From NCBI RefSeq assembly GCF_000203795.2, contig NW_006281099.1, positions 3,060,914 through 3,124,913 on the forward strand: 64,000 bases of DNA. The letters are read 5' to 3'. The DNA comes from Batrachochytrium dendrobatidis JAM81. Lineage: Eukaryota; Chytridiomycota; Chytridiomycetes; Rhizophydiales. The notes beneath the pieces were generated by a model, which did no database searches, was not told the origin of the DNA, and worked only from the letters and a program-made list of their open reading frames with translations. Below are positions 38,401-51,909 of the stretch, piece by piece. The position numbers and the translations under genes were made by a program. Within the stretch, counting starts at the first letter, position 1. Each line of letters begins with the position of its first letter.

Positions 38401-41400
38401 TGAATTGGAGCGCTTACATGTCGATGGAATTGAAACTAAACAGCAGTTATGGAGCTTGCAGGTATGCTTATAAGCAAGCATATAGTTGTAGCAAAACTAT
38501 GTATTTCTAACTTTGACCATATGTGGATAGGAGGAGCACAAGCGACAAATTGAAGAAACACACATGCTGCAGAGTGCTATTTTGGAAGTATCACAATCGC
38601 TAATTTCCATGGCTCATCAAAGCAAACAGGTATTCACGCTTTTTTGGATTTGATTAGCTATGATATGAATTTAATCATTCATTGTCTATTTAGGAAAACG
38701 ATTTCCCAATCGTGTCAAAGCTCGTACAAATTTTACAAAGCAAGATTATAAATTCAAATTCGGGAGATGCTATTATGCAAATCGATAAAAGTATTTCAAT
38801 CCTGAATACAAAATTGCACAAACAGCTTGAAGAAGCTGAACAGCACAAGAAAGCTTTGGAATCAGAGATGGCAAAACTCAAGGAGCAACTTGTCATAAGG
38901 GAGAACGAAGTAAAGGCGGAAAAAGAAAAGTCTCTTGTGAGAGATCATCACTTTTTGCATTTGCCAACAGAATTGACTTTAGCATCTCCTAGTGGATATT
39001 CTAGTCTAGTAGATCAGCTTATTACATGCATGGTAGAGCTACGCGAAAAGGATTTAGAATTAAAAGAGTGCGCTATTGTTTTGGAGCAAAAAGAGGCACG
39101 CCATAACTTTATATCGCACATGCACTCCTTGATGAAATGCATTCTAATAGAGTTTTGTAATTTAAATGTTTTATAGGAACTATGGGAGCTGACGGATAGT
39201 AAATTGCAAATGTTATACAAAGACCACAACAAATCCAAAGCCATCCATGAGTCTAAAGTATCAAAACTCAGCAAAGCATTAAACGAAGCAAATAACAGGG
39301 AAAGTCTTTTGAGTGCTAAAATTGATCGTCTGGAGTCACTTTTAGCAACTACGGAAGCTTCTTCAGACGAAATCACACGTGCTACAATTGATGCTCATCG
39401 AAAGTTGATTGTTATGCAAGTCAACGAAGGCATGCTTGCACGACGATATACGGCGCTTTCAGATGTCGAGGCTTTTTTACAAAAAGAAAATGCCAGATTA
39501 AAAGTAAGTTTTGATTGTTTATTTCACTTTAATTTAGTACACATTTAAACAAAAATTCCATACAATTTTGAATTAGGAAGATCTGATTGACATGAGCAAA
39601 AGTGCTCGTGAAACAATTTTGCGACTACAATTTAAAAAGAATAGTACTGAAGCAGTTTTAGAAAAACTTCAGCATGAATTTGCAAATTCTGTTCCTCAAA
39701 ATCAGCATTTGCTCTTATATAACCGATTACAAACACATATATCAAAAACACGATTGTTGATGGATCGTGAACGAGAATGGACTGAACACTGCATGAGTCA
39801 TGAGGATAATCGAAATATTATTGAAAAACAGCGTAAAGAGATTTACAAACTCACTGTTCAGCTGGACGAAGCAACTCAATTGGTAAGTCGTAAGCAATAA
39901 GCTGCATTTTGTGTATGTTGCATAAAAAGGTCTATTTTATAATGCGTTGTTTTAAATGACTAGGTAAATATGCATAACGAATTAGCAAGCAAAAACTCTT
40001 GCCAGGTAAGGCTATTCAATACAAGATAGGGTTGAATTTTTGAAAACATCTCACGTGTAGCAATATATGATAACAAACTATAGAACCCGACCACAGACAG
40101 CTATGCAGTATCTATGCTAAAAGTCAAACTAGAGGTGCATGAGCGAAGGTCAGAATTGGCAGAGACCAGAATTAAAACACTCGAGACTTTGGAGGCCGAG
40201 GTATCATCACGTCTAAACACAATATATGATGTCAGATACTAATCTATGATGTCTATTCTTACCAAATATACTTAGATGATTTTAAGATTAGACTCTACAG
40301 AAAAAATGTACACTGCATTACGCGAAGAGATTATTCAAGTTCAAGAAGATTTTTTGAATTTCAAGAATGAGCATATAGTAAGCAGCGAGTAAATAGAGTT
40401 TTGTAAAATAGAAGATTGTATGATTTTTTAATAACTAGTTTACTTAGAGCTGCCTTACTGAACAGCACTATCAAGCAACGTTAAAAGAAAAGGCTTGTCT
40501 CGAGGATGAGGTTGGAGCACTCCGTCAAGAAGTTCAAAAATGTAAGCTAAAGGTTTTTAAAATAGTTGAGAAAGGATAAACGTAGATCAATGCATAACTT
40601 GGTGAGCCAAATATAATATCTTGTCAAAATGTATCCAATCCAGACAAAGAAATTGCCGATATTGCTACAAATCAGGTGGCAGATTTAAACGCTTTGCATA
40701 AAATGGATGAAAAAGAAAAGCAGATTTTACAAGCCGCAGTGCAAGAGCTTCAAATGAAAGACGACGATAAACTTGTAATTGGAAAACTGCATCATCATAT
40801 TCTAGCGCTTCAAATGAGTGAAACTGTGATTCTTCGAAAATTGGACTGCATGACATCTAAATGCCTTCGCCTTGAAACACTTTCACTCCAGGTGAGTTGC
40901 TTGAAAATGGCGTTAGTGTGGTTGATTTGTCTTATGTAAATGTTTTAATACTTTTATACTCGTGTGTGTGCATAATGAATAGGCAGAGCAAGCAAAAGAT
41001 GATCGAGACCAGCTTTTGTTTGATTTACGAATAAAGACCAAAGGGCGTGTAAGACTGATGCAGAAAACACTTTCCGAGCTGCGTTTGAAATTATCAGGAG
41101 TAGTACCACTTGGTAAACACGAGGTATGATAAATTTCAAGTCATTTATGTAGCCCATTGGACTGTCAATCGAGAAAATCAGTCCAGTAGAATGCAATTGA
41201 CTGAACTTTGCTAACAGTATGTTTTGGTATTTTACTGAAAAATTCAGAAAGCATGCAACATGATTCGAATTTTGGATGATCGAAAACGTAAAGCAGAATT
41301 ACAATTAGACGCTGTTTCTCATGAAAAGCAAGAAATGGAGCTTGAAATGAAGACAACAAAGATCAAGCTTGAAGGTGTACAAGAACTTCTTGAAGCATTG

Positions 41401-44400
41401 AATGACAAGTCTGATTCTCAAAAGCGAATGCAAGGATGGCAAAAAAAGACCATGTGCATTCAAACTGAGCTTATGAAAGCAAAAAAAGACATAACCCAGT
41501 TAAGACTTAAAGCGTCCATTTCCGATGAAGAATGTCAAGCAAGTCACATTAGGATTGCTGAACTGGAAAATGAGGTATTAACTGCTGAAAGCGAATATGC
41601 AGAGCATCAATTAGAGTGGGAACAACACCATAGCGAGCTCGAGGATATCATACAGCAGTATGAAGAGGAACGCGATAAAATACTGCACGACTCTACAGCA
41701 GCAGAGGTAAAAGTATATTTTGTAGTATCTAAAAGCATACCCACAAAACAGTACTGAATTTTGTTTTTATTTACATCTTGATTCATTTTACAGCTAAGTG
41801 AAATGCTACCAAGCCATGATCTTCCAATAGGGAATCGACTGGAAGCCTCACTTCGCTTATTAACAGAACAAGGTCGTAAGTTAAAGGCACTCGAGATAAA
41901 AATATCTAGCCTGGAAGCTGAAAAGAAAAACTCTGAGTCGGAGTTAAAGGTAATATTTGATGGAATGTGGATAAATGCCATAGGTATCACAAGTGCCAAC
42001 AAATTTGACTATCTGTAAACCAGAATTTTAGTTCAATTCTCCATAACAAAGACGTTGAAATCAATCGACTTCAATTGGAAATATCACAATCCAAAACAAG
42101 AGATTTTAATGTAAAAACTGAGCAGGCACTAGTGACTGGTATGTACTATAAATGTGCTTTTATAAATGCATGTTTGCTAATATGTAGCTTGTAATATACT
42201 GTAACCTTAGATGCAGATTTATTTGAAGCCTCAAACAAACAAGAAGCAGATGCGATTGATATGGCCAAAAGCTTCACTGAATCGTTACAGCGTCAAATTG
42301 ATCAAAAAGAGGAGCTTGTTCATAAATATAGAGAGATGGTCAAAAGCATTCGCAAAGAAGTGTTTTCTCAAAAAGAGGCAGGCCAAAGCTTAGTTGTATC
42401 TATGCAATTATACTGTAAAGCATTTGCTTATTATTTTTTCATTATTGTAGATACATAAATCTGAAGTGGAAAAGTTGGGTGCTATTATTGATGAGCTTCG
42501 CCATGATAGAATCAGTCGTGCAGTAAAATTACCCGATGTTGCTCCATCAGTATCTAAGCATGAAGCGTGAGTAATGTGATTTGGTAGATTATTTTTCATG
42601 ATGTCTACTTACAGTTTGTTACATCAATCAATACTTTAGAGATGCCAATAGCGACACAATCCGCGAATTGGAGAAACTGCTCCACGCAAAAGTGAGAATC
42701 ATTCAAGATTTAAAAAATCGTGCATTTAAACGAGTGATATTTAAGCTGAATGTATTTAATTTAGGACATATCGTATGCAGAACTTCAGAAGCAGTTGAAA
42801 GAAATTTCCAATAGTGCACATGAAGAAAAGTCTAATTTGGAGGATAGAGTATCTGGGCTAATGCTAAAATTGGAACAAAAGGAGCAGCTCATCATGGAAA
42901 AAGTAAGCCGTTTGGATATATTTGAAACGACTATTAGCTTGAAAATACTGCCAATCTCTTACTTGCATTATCGATTTTATTACAATAATTGCACACAGAA
43001 CAATAAATTAGAAACCAATCAAAAAGAGATTGAGGAGCTGCAGGCCAAAGAAACTATTTTGCCATCAGTAAATTCATCTGAAGAAGTTAAACTATTAGAA
43101 GCTGGCATCGAGCAACGAAATGCCAAGATTCATAACCTAACACATGCAGTACGAAAAGTAAAGTGACTATTTTTTCAAGATGATCAAGGCTTGATTTGGC
43201 ATTGGCTAATTACTTTTTGTCAAAGTTGAAAGAACAGATGATGCAGGCTGCTAAAAGTCTTGCTGAGACTACCATTCGACAGACCAATGAAAGGTAAAGC
43301 TAAATTATAGGCAATCAAAACTTTATGGCGGCATACTAATTTTATCAAGCACTGTAGCAATGCATTTCAAGAAAAGCTCGAGACCAAGACACGTCATCTT
43401 ACTAGCAAAATCATAGAACTGGAATCAAAAGTCAAACAGTAAGTAGTTTTGTTCAAAAAATTGGCTAGTTTATTTGTAAAAACATTGATTGATTTTGATT
43501 TTAGATTGATGAGTATTATTGGGTCCCATAAGCAAGAAGATGCAAATGTATTAAATGATATGCGTCGTATATCACAAGAACTATGCAAGTATTTGATGTT
43601 TTACAGCTTGATTCTTTTATTTACTATCAAATTTGTTGATCAAGTTTTTTCATCCAACTAAATAGCTAACAAGGAAAAGGAGATTTCTACCAAATCTGCC
43701 GAAAACTTCAGACTAAAAAAGGCTCTTGCTGAAACAAAAACCTTCACTTCAAATGCACTGTATAATGAAATTCAAATACCATCACTTCCACCGCTGGTAA
43801 GATCAGTATATGTTAGATTTGATTTGTAGCATTTTACATTTCTTATAATATATTATCGTTTTATTAAACAGGTTGAAAAAAGTGCAAAAATAGCCAGTAC
43901 AAGTGTACAAACGACATCTGCACATTCCACTCATGTCGCCGAAACTTTCAGAGGTAAATATATACAAGATGTTTCTTAAATATAGATTGCAATTTTCAAC
44001 TGAGGATTTCGTGTTTGGCAAAGATGTATGGGAAATAGAAAAGCGATATACTCGACAGGTAGAAGCACTCAAAAAAAGGCTATCTGAAAAGGTATCATTT
44101 GCCATTGGTTGGTTATTTTGATTTACTTTAAAAGCAAAAAACATTATTTATACTGATTTGGTATTCTACTAAATCATTGGTATAACAGACTGTTTTAAGT
44201 GAAGAACTTGGAAAGAATGTTGAATCGCTTCGACAATCATGCATGCGATCTGAAAACGAAAGGATTCGACTTCAAAGCAAGTTGAATTCAATGACTCGGC
44301 ACTTTCAAAATATTAAACTGCCGAATAGACAAAAGCATTGTGATATTGAAATGAAACCAAACCAAGACCTTCCAGTATTTAAACCCAGTACTAGCACTGA

Positions 44401-46291
44401 TGCAAAAGAAACCATTTCCAAGCTTAAATCTGACATGGATTTAAAAGAGGTACTGCAAGATTTTTGATTGGTTTGAAATAGGCTGATATTTATGATTTGA
44501 AACGGCATTGTTTAGTTTTATGTGTTGGCTGAATTGGGTCTGACATCAATAATGATTTTTGAACATATTGTTAAAGAAAACCATTTTAGATTTACAAGAA
44601 AAACTCAAATTAGCAGTACAAGTAAATGAACAGTCACCCATTCAGCATTTTGATAGCAGTATAGATCCAAACTTGCAAATCAAAACTCTTTCGGTATGTC
44701 TAGGTTTTTATGCCTTTCATTTTACTGGATGGACTGGTGATGAGTTTATATGCAAGCTTATATCATTGTGGTGATTTCTAGGAAAAACTTGCTCATGCCG
44801 AGCACGAGTTGAGCATGATTAGAAAGTCGCAGTCGAGTGTCGAGTTTGAGTATCAGCAATCGGTATCTGAAAAAACGCGAGCCTTGGAAAAGATCACATT
44901 GCTTGAACAGGTATGTAGGTGTTCAGTAGGCTATAGAATATGAATATTCAAGGATTAGTTTTGCTATTGGGTCTGTGAAGCTGATGATCTAATACGACGG
45001 TATATGCAATCTCTAATATTATACTGATCAACATATTCCAGAAATTGCAGTTTCATAATCTAACAGCGGTAGACTCTGCAGGTACTAGTGCAAAAACAAA
45101 ATCACTCTGTTCCAAGTCAGTGGATGAATTAGTTGCTATCATGGATCACTTGACGCAGGCTGTTGATAAGCTCACACACGAAAACGAGAATCTGCGCTCA
45201 GGCACTTTATCACAAGTCAAATACAGTGCACTGTTTGAAAAAAACAAAAAACTTCAGAATCAGCTCACTGAATTAAACCTAAAGCTACAGCATTCAGATA
45301 CCGCAGTGAGCAAAATTTCTCGGTAAGTCAAACCAGTAAATGAACACAAAAGTGTAAATGGCTGAGATTGGATGTTGGTAAACAGACTAACCCGAGCTTA
45401 ACCTACACATAGTATTGAGGAAGAGAATCTCAAATATCGGAAACTATTACGGCGTGAAATAGATCGCAACAAGAAAAGTAGTGCAACAATCCAAGAATTG
45501 ATACAATCCAAGGAGCAGCTTGTTATTGAAATAATTGGGCTTCAAAAATCTGTTGGCGGGAAAGATGCTTTTGAAAGCAGTTTAGAAGATTCAGCAGAGC
45601 TCAAACGCCGTATTTTGGATTTAGTAAGTGGTTTCATAATTCAGACAAATTGAAGACCATGTCATGTTAATTATTACATTTTTAAACTATAATAACGCAT
45701 ATTTGGCTGTATATTGCAATCGTTTATTAGCAAACTTGTGTTGATGAAAAGGAAAAACTCGTCCAAAGTCTGCTGAAACCAGATGCCACGGAACAATCTC
45801 GCCTTACCAGCGAAAACCGTCGGTTAACAAGAGAGGCAAGCATATTTGACTCTTTGAAAGACTAAAATATAATGCTTACCAACATTGTGTTGAATATGAA
45901 CAGGTGGAAATGTGGACAGCACGAGCTACCAAGTTATCAGAAAAGATTGCTCAACGCGACCTTGGATTATCAACTACTGGCATATGTGTTGGAATATGCA
46001 ACAACTCGGAGTGTAATGCTCGCATTACTCTTCTTGAAATGACAGCACGAGATTTAAAAGGTAGGACTCGTAATATACAACTTTAGTGTATGATTACGTT
46101 TCAATAGCAGTAGTATAAACTGGATCTATTAAATCTAACACGATTGGCAAGTAGCTCAAGTACAGAAATGCGCGGACACGTCGTCAGTTTATCAAGAGTT
46201 GGAAGATCTCAAGTTCAACTACAAGGAATGCATGCGATTGAATGTCAAATATGAGGCACAACTTCAAGGCAGCTTGGAGTCTGCCAGTTAA
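35464..46291 (+). CDS. CEP290: CEP290-like ciliary transition-zone coiled-coil protein
   Basis: CEP290 bridges transition-zone microtubules and membrane and gates entry to the cilium. ATG at 35464 (MALSYQTLGSMGPLSWEQVL). Almost the whole product is coiled coil, split by roughly thirty short introns. Blocks collinear with animal CEP290: DNLIHLFSMIQKI near the N-terminus (human ENVIHLFRITQSL); LTEKNAELNRYIAEIQML (about 36435-36490); GAYGLKDAVQEIKNLKLKLRI then GDAIEENQELRARLGMD (about 37590-37850); IDRLEEERLQLKSALRLQALE; GLTAQDLMSVEEY (about 38175-38215); KLHHHILALQMSETVILRKLDCMTSKC (about 40785-40860); and the C-terminal QELEDLKFNYKECMRLNVKYEAQL (about 46190-46260) before the stop at 46289-46291. 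Order and size match full-length CEP290 rather than a generic myosin-like coil. Expected to act in the zoospore flagellum. Several intron edges are uncertain. Confidence 0.88.
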
Positions 46292-46466
46292 TAAAAGTAA
46301 ACTGTTTCAAAATAGTGTCAATCAATGAGTAACGCCGGCTTGAAGTAGAAGCTTGTTGGTTTCAGAGCCTGACGAGTATGAATGTTGTGCTTTTACTGCC
46401 CATAAATGACAAGCCAAATGCCACTTGCAAGGCTTTCCCATTTGAACCGAGGCTATCAGGAATCTA

Positions 46467-49425
46467 ATGGCCGGGTCGTCAAAGATGACAAGAAGAACTT
46501 CCAGCAACCCCAATCCCAACGCTTCTCCAGCCGATGAGCCATTATTATATGATTCATATGACGATCTTGACCTTGTTTCTAGCAAGGACAGACAACGCAG
46601 TAAATCAAAAGAGTCTGTATCGCAACCTGGCTCAGAGGTTGGTCTGGGAAAAGACCTTGGGAACATGGTGCTCCTGGTGTTTCTATGTATGTGTCTTGAA
46701 GTATCCATTCTAGTGCTACCAACATCACTGCTAGATATGGTGGGAATGCATGTAGCATCTGCTATCATTCAAGAGTACTAAAACTGCAGGCAGTTTGGGG
46801 GTGAACGAGAGCCAGGAAAGAACTGAAATGCTTGAACGGACGCTAACATCAACCATACAACTTGTTTATGTAAACCAGACCTTTTGCAAGGAGTTCCTCT
46901 CGGTCTCTCTATGGGAAGTGTTCCTTTTTTGCTCAAGTCTAAACTCGGATTTGGGGATCTTGCGTTATTCTCGCTATCTTCTTATCCCTATTCACTCAAG
47001 GTAATATCTTGGTCTTTTGTAGAAATGCATTTGATATTTCAACTGAGTTTTATCGATAATCTGATAATAAACACTCGCTCAATGTTGCTGTAGTTGCTGT
47101 GGTCTCCTATTGTGGATTCGACATATAACAAGTCAATTGGCCGTCGCAAGTCATGGATCGTTCCTATTCAAGCAATCCTTGGAATCTCATTACTGGTTCT
47201 AGGAGGGTACATTGATCCAATTCTTGCCCAGGTATACCTTTTGAGAATTTGGACATGAATGGATATTCTAAAGTGCTGAACTCGATGTTCACCTATTTAT
47301 TGTTGGGTTTAAAGGATAAACTACCTCTTGGAATGCTTGCTACGGTATTCACTTTCATGGTGTTTTTGTGTGCGACTCAAGGTATCAGATTACGTGTATC
47401 TACTTTGCATATATACATTCGTGATGCTAATGTATTGCTAATTGTATGAATATTGATGATTTGCAGATATCGCCGTAGATGGTAATTTATATGTATCAAT
47501 TTGATTTCTCTGTATATAGAAATTGATGGTTGCGAAATTAACCCCGTTTAACGGCTAATTGTATCGATCGATAGGCTGGGCTCTCACACTGCTTCATGAT
47601 GAAAACAAAGTAGTTTACTCGATTAATTGATTTTTTATTTGAATCTGAAAAACTGTTCTAATCTGTCATTTTCTGTCCAACTCTATATTTATAGACGTAC
47701 GCATCAACTGGTAAGTAGATTTGACAATTATACTTTAAACCTCTTGCTAATTAATATTTAATTGCAATCTGTAGCTCAAACAATTGGTCTGAACACGGGC
47801 TACTTCCTGTCGTTTACTGTATTTCTAGCTCTGAACTCGCCCGAACTATGGTAATATATTTATAGCCTTTATAGTTTTTGTATGTGTGAGCTTAATCTAC
47901 CTTTTCAAACTCACCCCATACGCCTGTGATTTTACTCTTAGCAACAAGTACTTTCGCTTTGAACCCATGGATGTTGGTCTTGTTCAGCTGGGCCCGTACC
48001 TTCAGTTTTGGGGCGTAATGTTTCTCATATGTAATGCATGGCTAGTTTTTATTAAGAAGGAGGTCAGTGTTGTTGATGATAAACTTTATTTTGAGCAAGC
48101 GCTTTGCTTTTTTAAATATTTAGTTTTTTTCGTATAGGCTATTGAACTTACAGATGTTAGTGAGATTAAAGAGGTAAGCCTTGTCTATATGTGTTTAGTT
48201 TGAAGAGTGCTGTTAAATATGCTAGACCTAACATTATATGAATGAATATTGGTATATATAGGTCTATCACACCATGGTCAAGATCATTATGCTTCCTCGT
48301 ACGTATCGATCTGGTCAGATTCTGTACTGTTATTAACGGGTCCATATTTACATGCAATGCTTTTAAATCAACCATGCAACTACAGATATGAAAACATTTA
48401 TTGCCGTTTTACTCGTGGCAAAGCTTGGCTTTGTGGCAAACGATGCTGTGACTGGACTAAAACTTTTGGAAAAAGGCTTTAGCAAAGAGGATCTTGCATT
48501 GGCAGTATGTGATTTATGCTACGGATACACTTTTTTACATATTTTAAATCTATTTGGCTTCAATATGAGTTTTAACAGAATGTATGCCGCTAATTGCATT
48601 GCCTATATGCAGGTGCTTATTGACTTTCCATTTCAAATCGTTTTTGGATACTATGCTGCTAAATGGAGTAATGGATCGCGTCCATTAAAACCGTGGCTTT
48701 GGGCATTTTATGGACGATTATTTGCTGCCTTTTTGGGCATGGTAATGGTATATTTTGTACCCCAGACTGGCATCACAACATCGTTCTTTACCATTGTCAT
48801 TATTGGAACAGTATTTTCATCTTTTATGAGGTATATTTTATTTTTTCGTATGGATTAGATATGGATGATGTTGCTAATGCCAATATCATTCTAGCGTTCT
48901 TCAATTTATTGGAATGGGTAGTTTTTTTACCAAAATTAGCGACCCAGCCATTGGTAAGTTGATGTCTTGATTACTGCCTTGTTTAATAGTTTTTACTGAC
49001 TTGATTTAAAGGTGGAACATACATGACACTGCTGAATACTTTGAGCAACTTGGGTGGTACATGGCCAAAATACTTTGTTCTCAAGGCAAATCACTTTTTG
49101 ATGTTTTGTATTGAATCAACACCATTTTTATTTTGTTTAATCTGGACTGACTTTACTATTCTAGGCGGTTGATTACTATACAGATGCACCTTGCAATGTG
49201 ACTGATACTGCTGGTTTAGAAATTAAATGCATGGACGATCCAGCCAAGAATCTTTGCAAAAGTCTGGGAGGGCAATGTGATTACCGATCTGACGGGTACT
49301 ATATCGTCAACATTGGATGCATGGTGATCGGTGTAGCGATACTATTTTTGTTTATCAAGCCCAACATCAAGTATCTGGAGAAACTACCAGATCGTGCATG
49401 GCGTGTTATCAAGAGTAAGAACTGA
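46467..49425 (+). CDS. SLC33A1: Acetyl-CoA transporter (SLC33A1/AT-1 family)
   Basis: Multi-pass major-facilitator-type carrier importing acetyl-CoA into the ER/Golgi lumen. The start at 46467 (MAGSSKMTRRTSSNPN) opens an acidic, Ser-rich cytosolic tail (DEPLLYDSYDDLDL). Core motifs follow: VLQGVPLGLSMGSVPFLLKSKLGF, YPYSLKLLWSPIVDS, GRRKSWIVPIQAILG, FLCATQDIAVDGWALTLL (a family hallmark, reached by splicing several very short exons between 47330 and 47600), AQTIGLNTGYFLSFTVFLALNS, KLGFVANDAVTGLKLLEKGF, GGTYMTLLNTLSNLGGTWPKYF and a terminal Cys-rich luminal loop (CNVTDTAGLEIKC...CKSLGGQC) before the last helix. About a dozen introns, some exons under 30 bases. It starts only 175 bases after the CEP290 stop. 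Family is firm. Confidence 0.92.
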
Positions 49426-50862
49426 TTCTTTGTGGGATGTTGGTAGTGTGGAGGGACTGTATTTCCAAAACAAGATTAGGGATAAATATGATTTTATCTT
49501 ACACCATATCTGAGCCTTTTAAATACAAGTATGGGTATTGCTGTGGGTATATTTTATTGCTTTGGAATATACTTTTGGTTAATTCAACTCGTTTCTTGAA
49601 TCTATCAGTGGATGATGCCGGTGAAACACTAGTGATGTCCAGTTACGCTCAATGAATATTATGGCGAGCGTAGATTGCCATGGTGGTTTCTCTGGTGCTC
49701 ATAGTGGACGTCTCGGGCATATCATTGCTTTGAAAGTTTATATAATAAGAGTTTGATTTCAAGTTGGCAGATATTCATGATTAGTGGTCGGGAAACAATA
49801 CACCATGTTATCAGAACAAGACAGTTGACCAAACCCAACTCACTTGCAGAAACCAGAAAACTGACGGTTAAAGTTCATTGAAATAGACAGCTGTCTCTGA
49901 TCCAGTAATCCAAGGGGAAACATGCCATTATTTGGTGTGCAAGTGCCATGAATATGTGGTTCAGCCTTTGGAGTGAGCAGTTGAACAGCCGTGGGATGGC
50001 TAATTGGTGTCATTGACAACGATGAGCAGTGTTGGACAGTACAGACAAGTCTCGATCACAGGCTGCAGTATATATAGGCTGCGTGGGTCTAACGATGCGC
50101 CTCAGCCAAAACAAGCACTATTCTCCGCCCCATATCCACACTGGACCCAGCAGATAAAGAGTAATGTTTCGTCATATTCATGTAGATGGAACATATCAAG
50201 GTGTGTAACAGTCTTATGGAATGATGGTGAGCCCACTGGACAGTGTTAGGCATTGGCAATATGTGATCATTGTAATGTGAGTGTTGGGATATGAAGTCTG
50301 TTGATTTGTATTGAGTGTGTGGTTTACAAGAACTGGACACAACCAACATGCTATTGCATACAGCAACCTGATTATAGTCCAGTCACATGGTGTGATACAG
50401 TGGTTTGTGCAATACAATATCCAGATATTTGTAGTGTTGAACACGACGAATCTGTTGTTCGTGTAGCATCATATCAATTGGTAATTCGGAATCAAAGTAT
50501 TGACCAACGCTTTGCAAGTATTAATGACTGAATCAAAAGGCATAATGGTTCCAAAGAGTCGCTTGCAGCATGTCAAGCGATATCATATCGACACAATACA
50601 CACATGCATGTCAGCATCATCAATGTGTACAACTATGCAATATACAATCAACTGTATCGTATTGGAAATACAAGTGTCAATGTACAATATGATATCGTGT
50701 CAACCAATACTGTGAAATGATCAGACACAATGCCAAATATCAAATGGTAATTGTATTGTATTCAAACAAAAATACAACATATTCGGTTGAAACCAATCTA
50801 GATTAGCAATCAAATCAATCGGATGAATCGTCATGTTTGGGTTGACCTATTCATTACACATA
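49426..50862. other. Gene-poor AT-rich stretch
   Basis: About 1.4 kb. Open frames here (for example 50004-50249 plus, 50089-50349 and 50214-50444 minus) are Cys/Tyr/His-rich from TGT/TAT/CAT-rich composition and show no family, signal peptide or splice support. Nothing else recognised. Confidence 0.5.
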
Positions 50863-50976
50863 TCACTGTATACAACACGCAGTTCTTTGTGTGCTGGATG
50901 ATGTTTGAGTGGATTGGACGGTAGATGTTTCACTTGATGATGATGAACTTTCACGATGTTGTGATGAACTCTGGGT
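50863..50976 (-). other. In-frame Ser/Thr/Gln-rich continuation after the TGA stop
   Basis: After the stop at 50977-50979 the frame stays open for 37 codons to a second TGA (50863-50865) and encodes a Ser-run, Thr/Gln-rich tail. Such tails are common at the ends of chytrid secreted proteins. It could be former coding sequence behind a nonsense change, a readthrough extension, or chance. Confidence 0.45.
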
Positions 50977-51612
50977 TCAACTAGTAGAAGCTTGCTCGGA
51001 TTCTGACTGCTGGTTTAGTCGGAGAGTGAGAGATTCGTATATGCTTTCAAGAAAACTGGGATTGAATTTCAGAAATTCAACACAAGAATAAAACGATGCT
51101 AGATCCATACCATATCCAAACAGGCGCCTTGCGATGTTTTCTCTGATTGAATACAATGACAATCTAAACACAAAGAAATCATGTTCGAGTTTCTCTCGCT
51201 TTTCTTCAAGCCCCTCGAGTTTTTCTCTCGCTTCTTTAAGCTCGAGTCTAGAATTTTGAAGCTTTTTTTGATATGTTGGATCATTCTTGTTTTTCAAAAG
51301 TTTATGTAGTAACCTGAAATGTTTCTTATTCAGCCATGCCACCAATATTTTTTGATCAAGCTCTTTAGATTTGGCCAAGACGCACACTTTCCTCATCTCT
51401 TGACGTTTTCGATCCGTTTCTAGATGTCCTTCGATCAACCTCGCATCAACCTCTGAAAGTCGACTAATATCAACTAAACGTGTAGCTTATTGATAAGAAA
51501 TTGTCCGATATCCAGGTACAATACCTACAAATGCACTGGGATTGGCTGGAGTAGCTGTAGTAACCGAGCAAGCAAGCAGGATTGATGCCAATACTGTGAC
51601 TGCGAGTTTCAT
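50977..51612 (-). CDS. Small secreted protein, MKLAV signal-peptide family
   Basis: Two exons (51612-51525 and 51473-50977) join in frame to 194 residues; the start is the ATG of the signal peptide MKLAVTVLASILLACSVTTA. The 49-base intron uses donor GTATTG and acceptor CGTTTAG. The mature protein begins TPANPSAFV, then a Lys/Arg/Glu-rich helical domain (RLSEVDARLIEGHLETDRKR; KEAREKLEGLEEKREKLEHDFF), a FGYGMDLASFYSCVEFLKF segment and a Ser/Gln-rich end. No enzymatic motif. Signal peptide style and layout match small secreted proteins that are multi-copy in Batrachochytrium; function unknown. The stop is TGA, and the same frame continues with strongly Ser/Thr/Gln-biased codons to 50863, suggesting relatives may be about 37 residues longer. 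Upstream from -10 lies the duplicated 288-base promoter module. Confidence 0.78.
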
Positions 51613-51621
51613 TGTATTGGT

Positions 51622-51909
51622 TGTCAGAATATTAGGAGCTTCGTGATTTGTATAAATGTAGTAAAGTATAAAGTAGATAGAGTATAATCTGTAACTGTTA
51701 GTAGTTATCAAAAGAGAACAAATCAAAAGTGTAATGGAAGTTACACTTTAATCCAAGATCAGCAGACTTGGTCTTTTCAAGTATAGTAAAAAGGTGTAAT
51801 AAAGTAATTAGAAAGTTGAAATAGTTTGACGAGTTGTTTATTGATAAGAGTAAGCATTTTAGCTTTATAGTAATTGTTTGTTTGTCTTGTGATACGAACA
51901 AGTAACACA
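51622..51909 (-). promoter_or_regulatory. Promoter/5' leader module of the secreted gene; 288-base repeat, copy 1
   Basis: Matches 63713-64000 at a constant offset of 12091 with about two mismatches seen. It begins 10 bases upstream of the ATG at 51612 and covers the whole likely promoter, including TATA-like words (TTTATACAAATC, CTTTATAC on the minus strand). The second copy runs off the window end, so the true repeat may be longer only if it also extends past 51909 here, which cannot be tested. Confidence 0.85.

Noticed and set aside
50004..50715. Several overlapping 70-85-codon frames on both strands
   Set aside because: Overlap each other on opposite strands, are Cys/Tyr/His-rich by base composition, and have no splice or family support.
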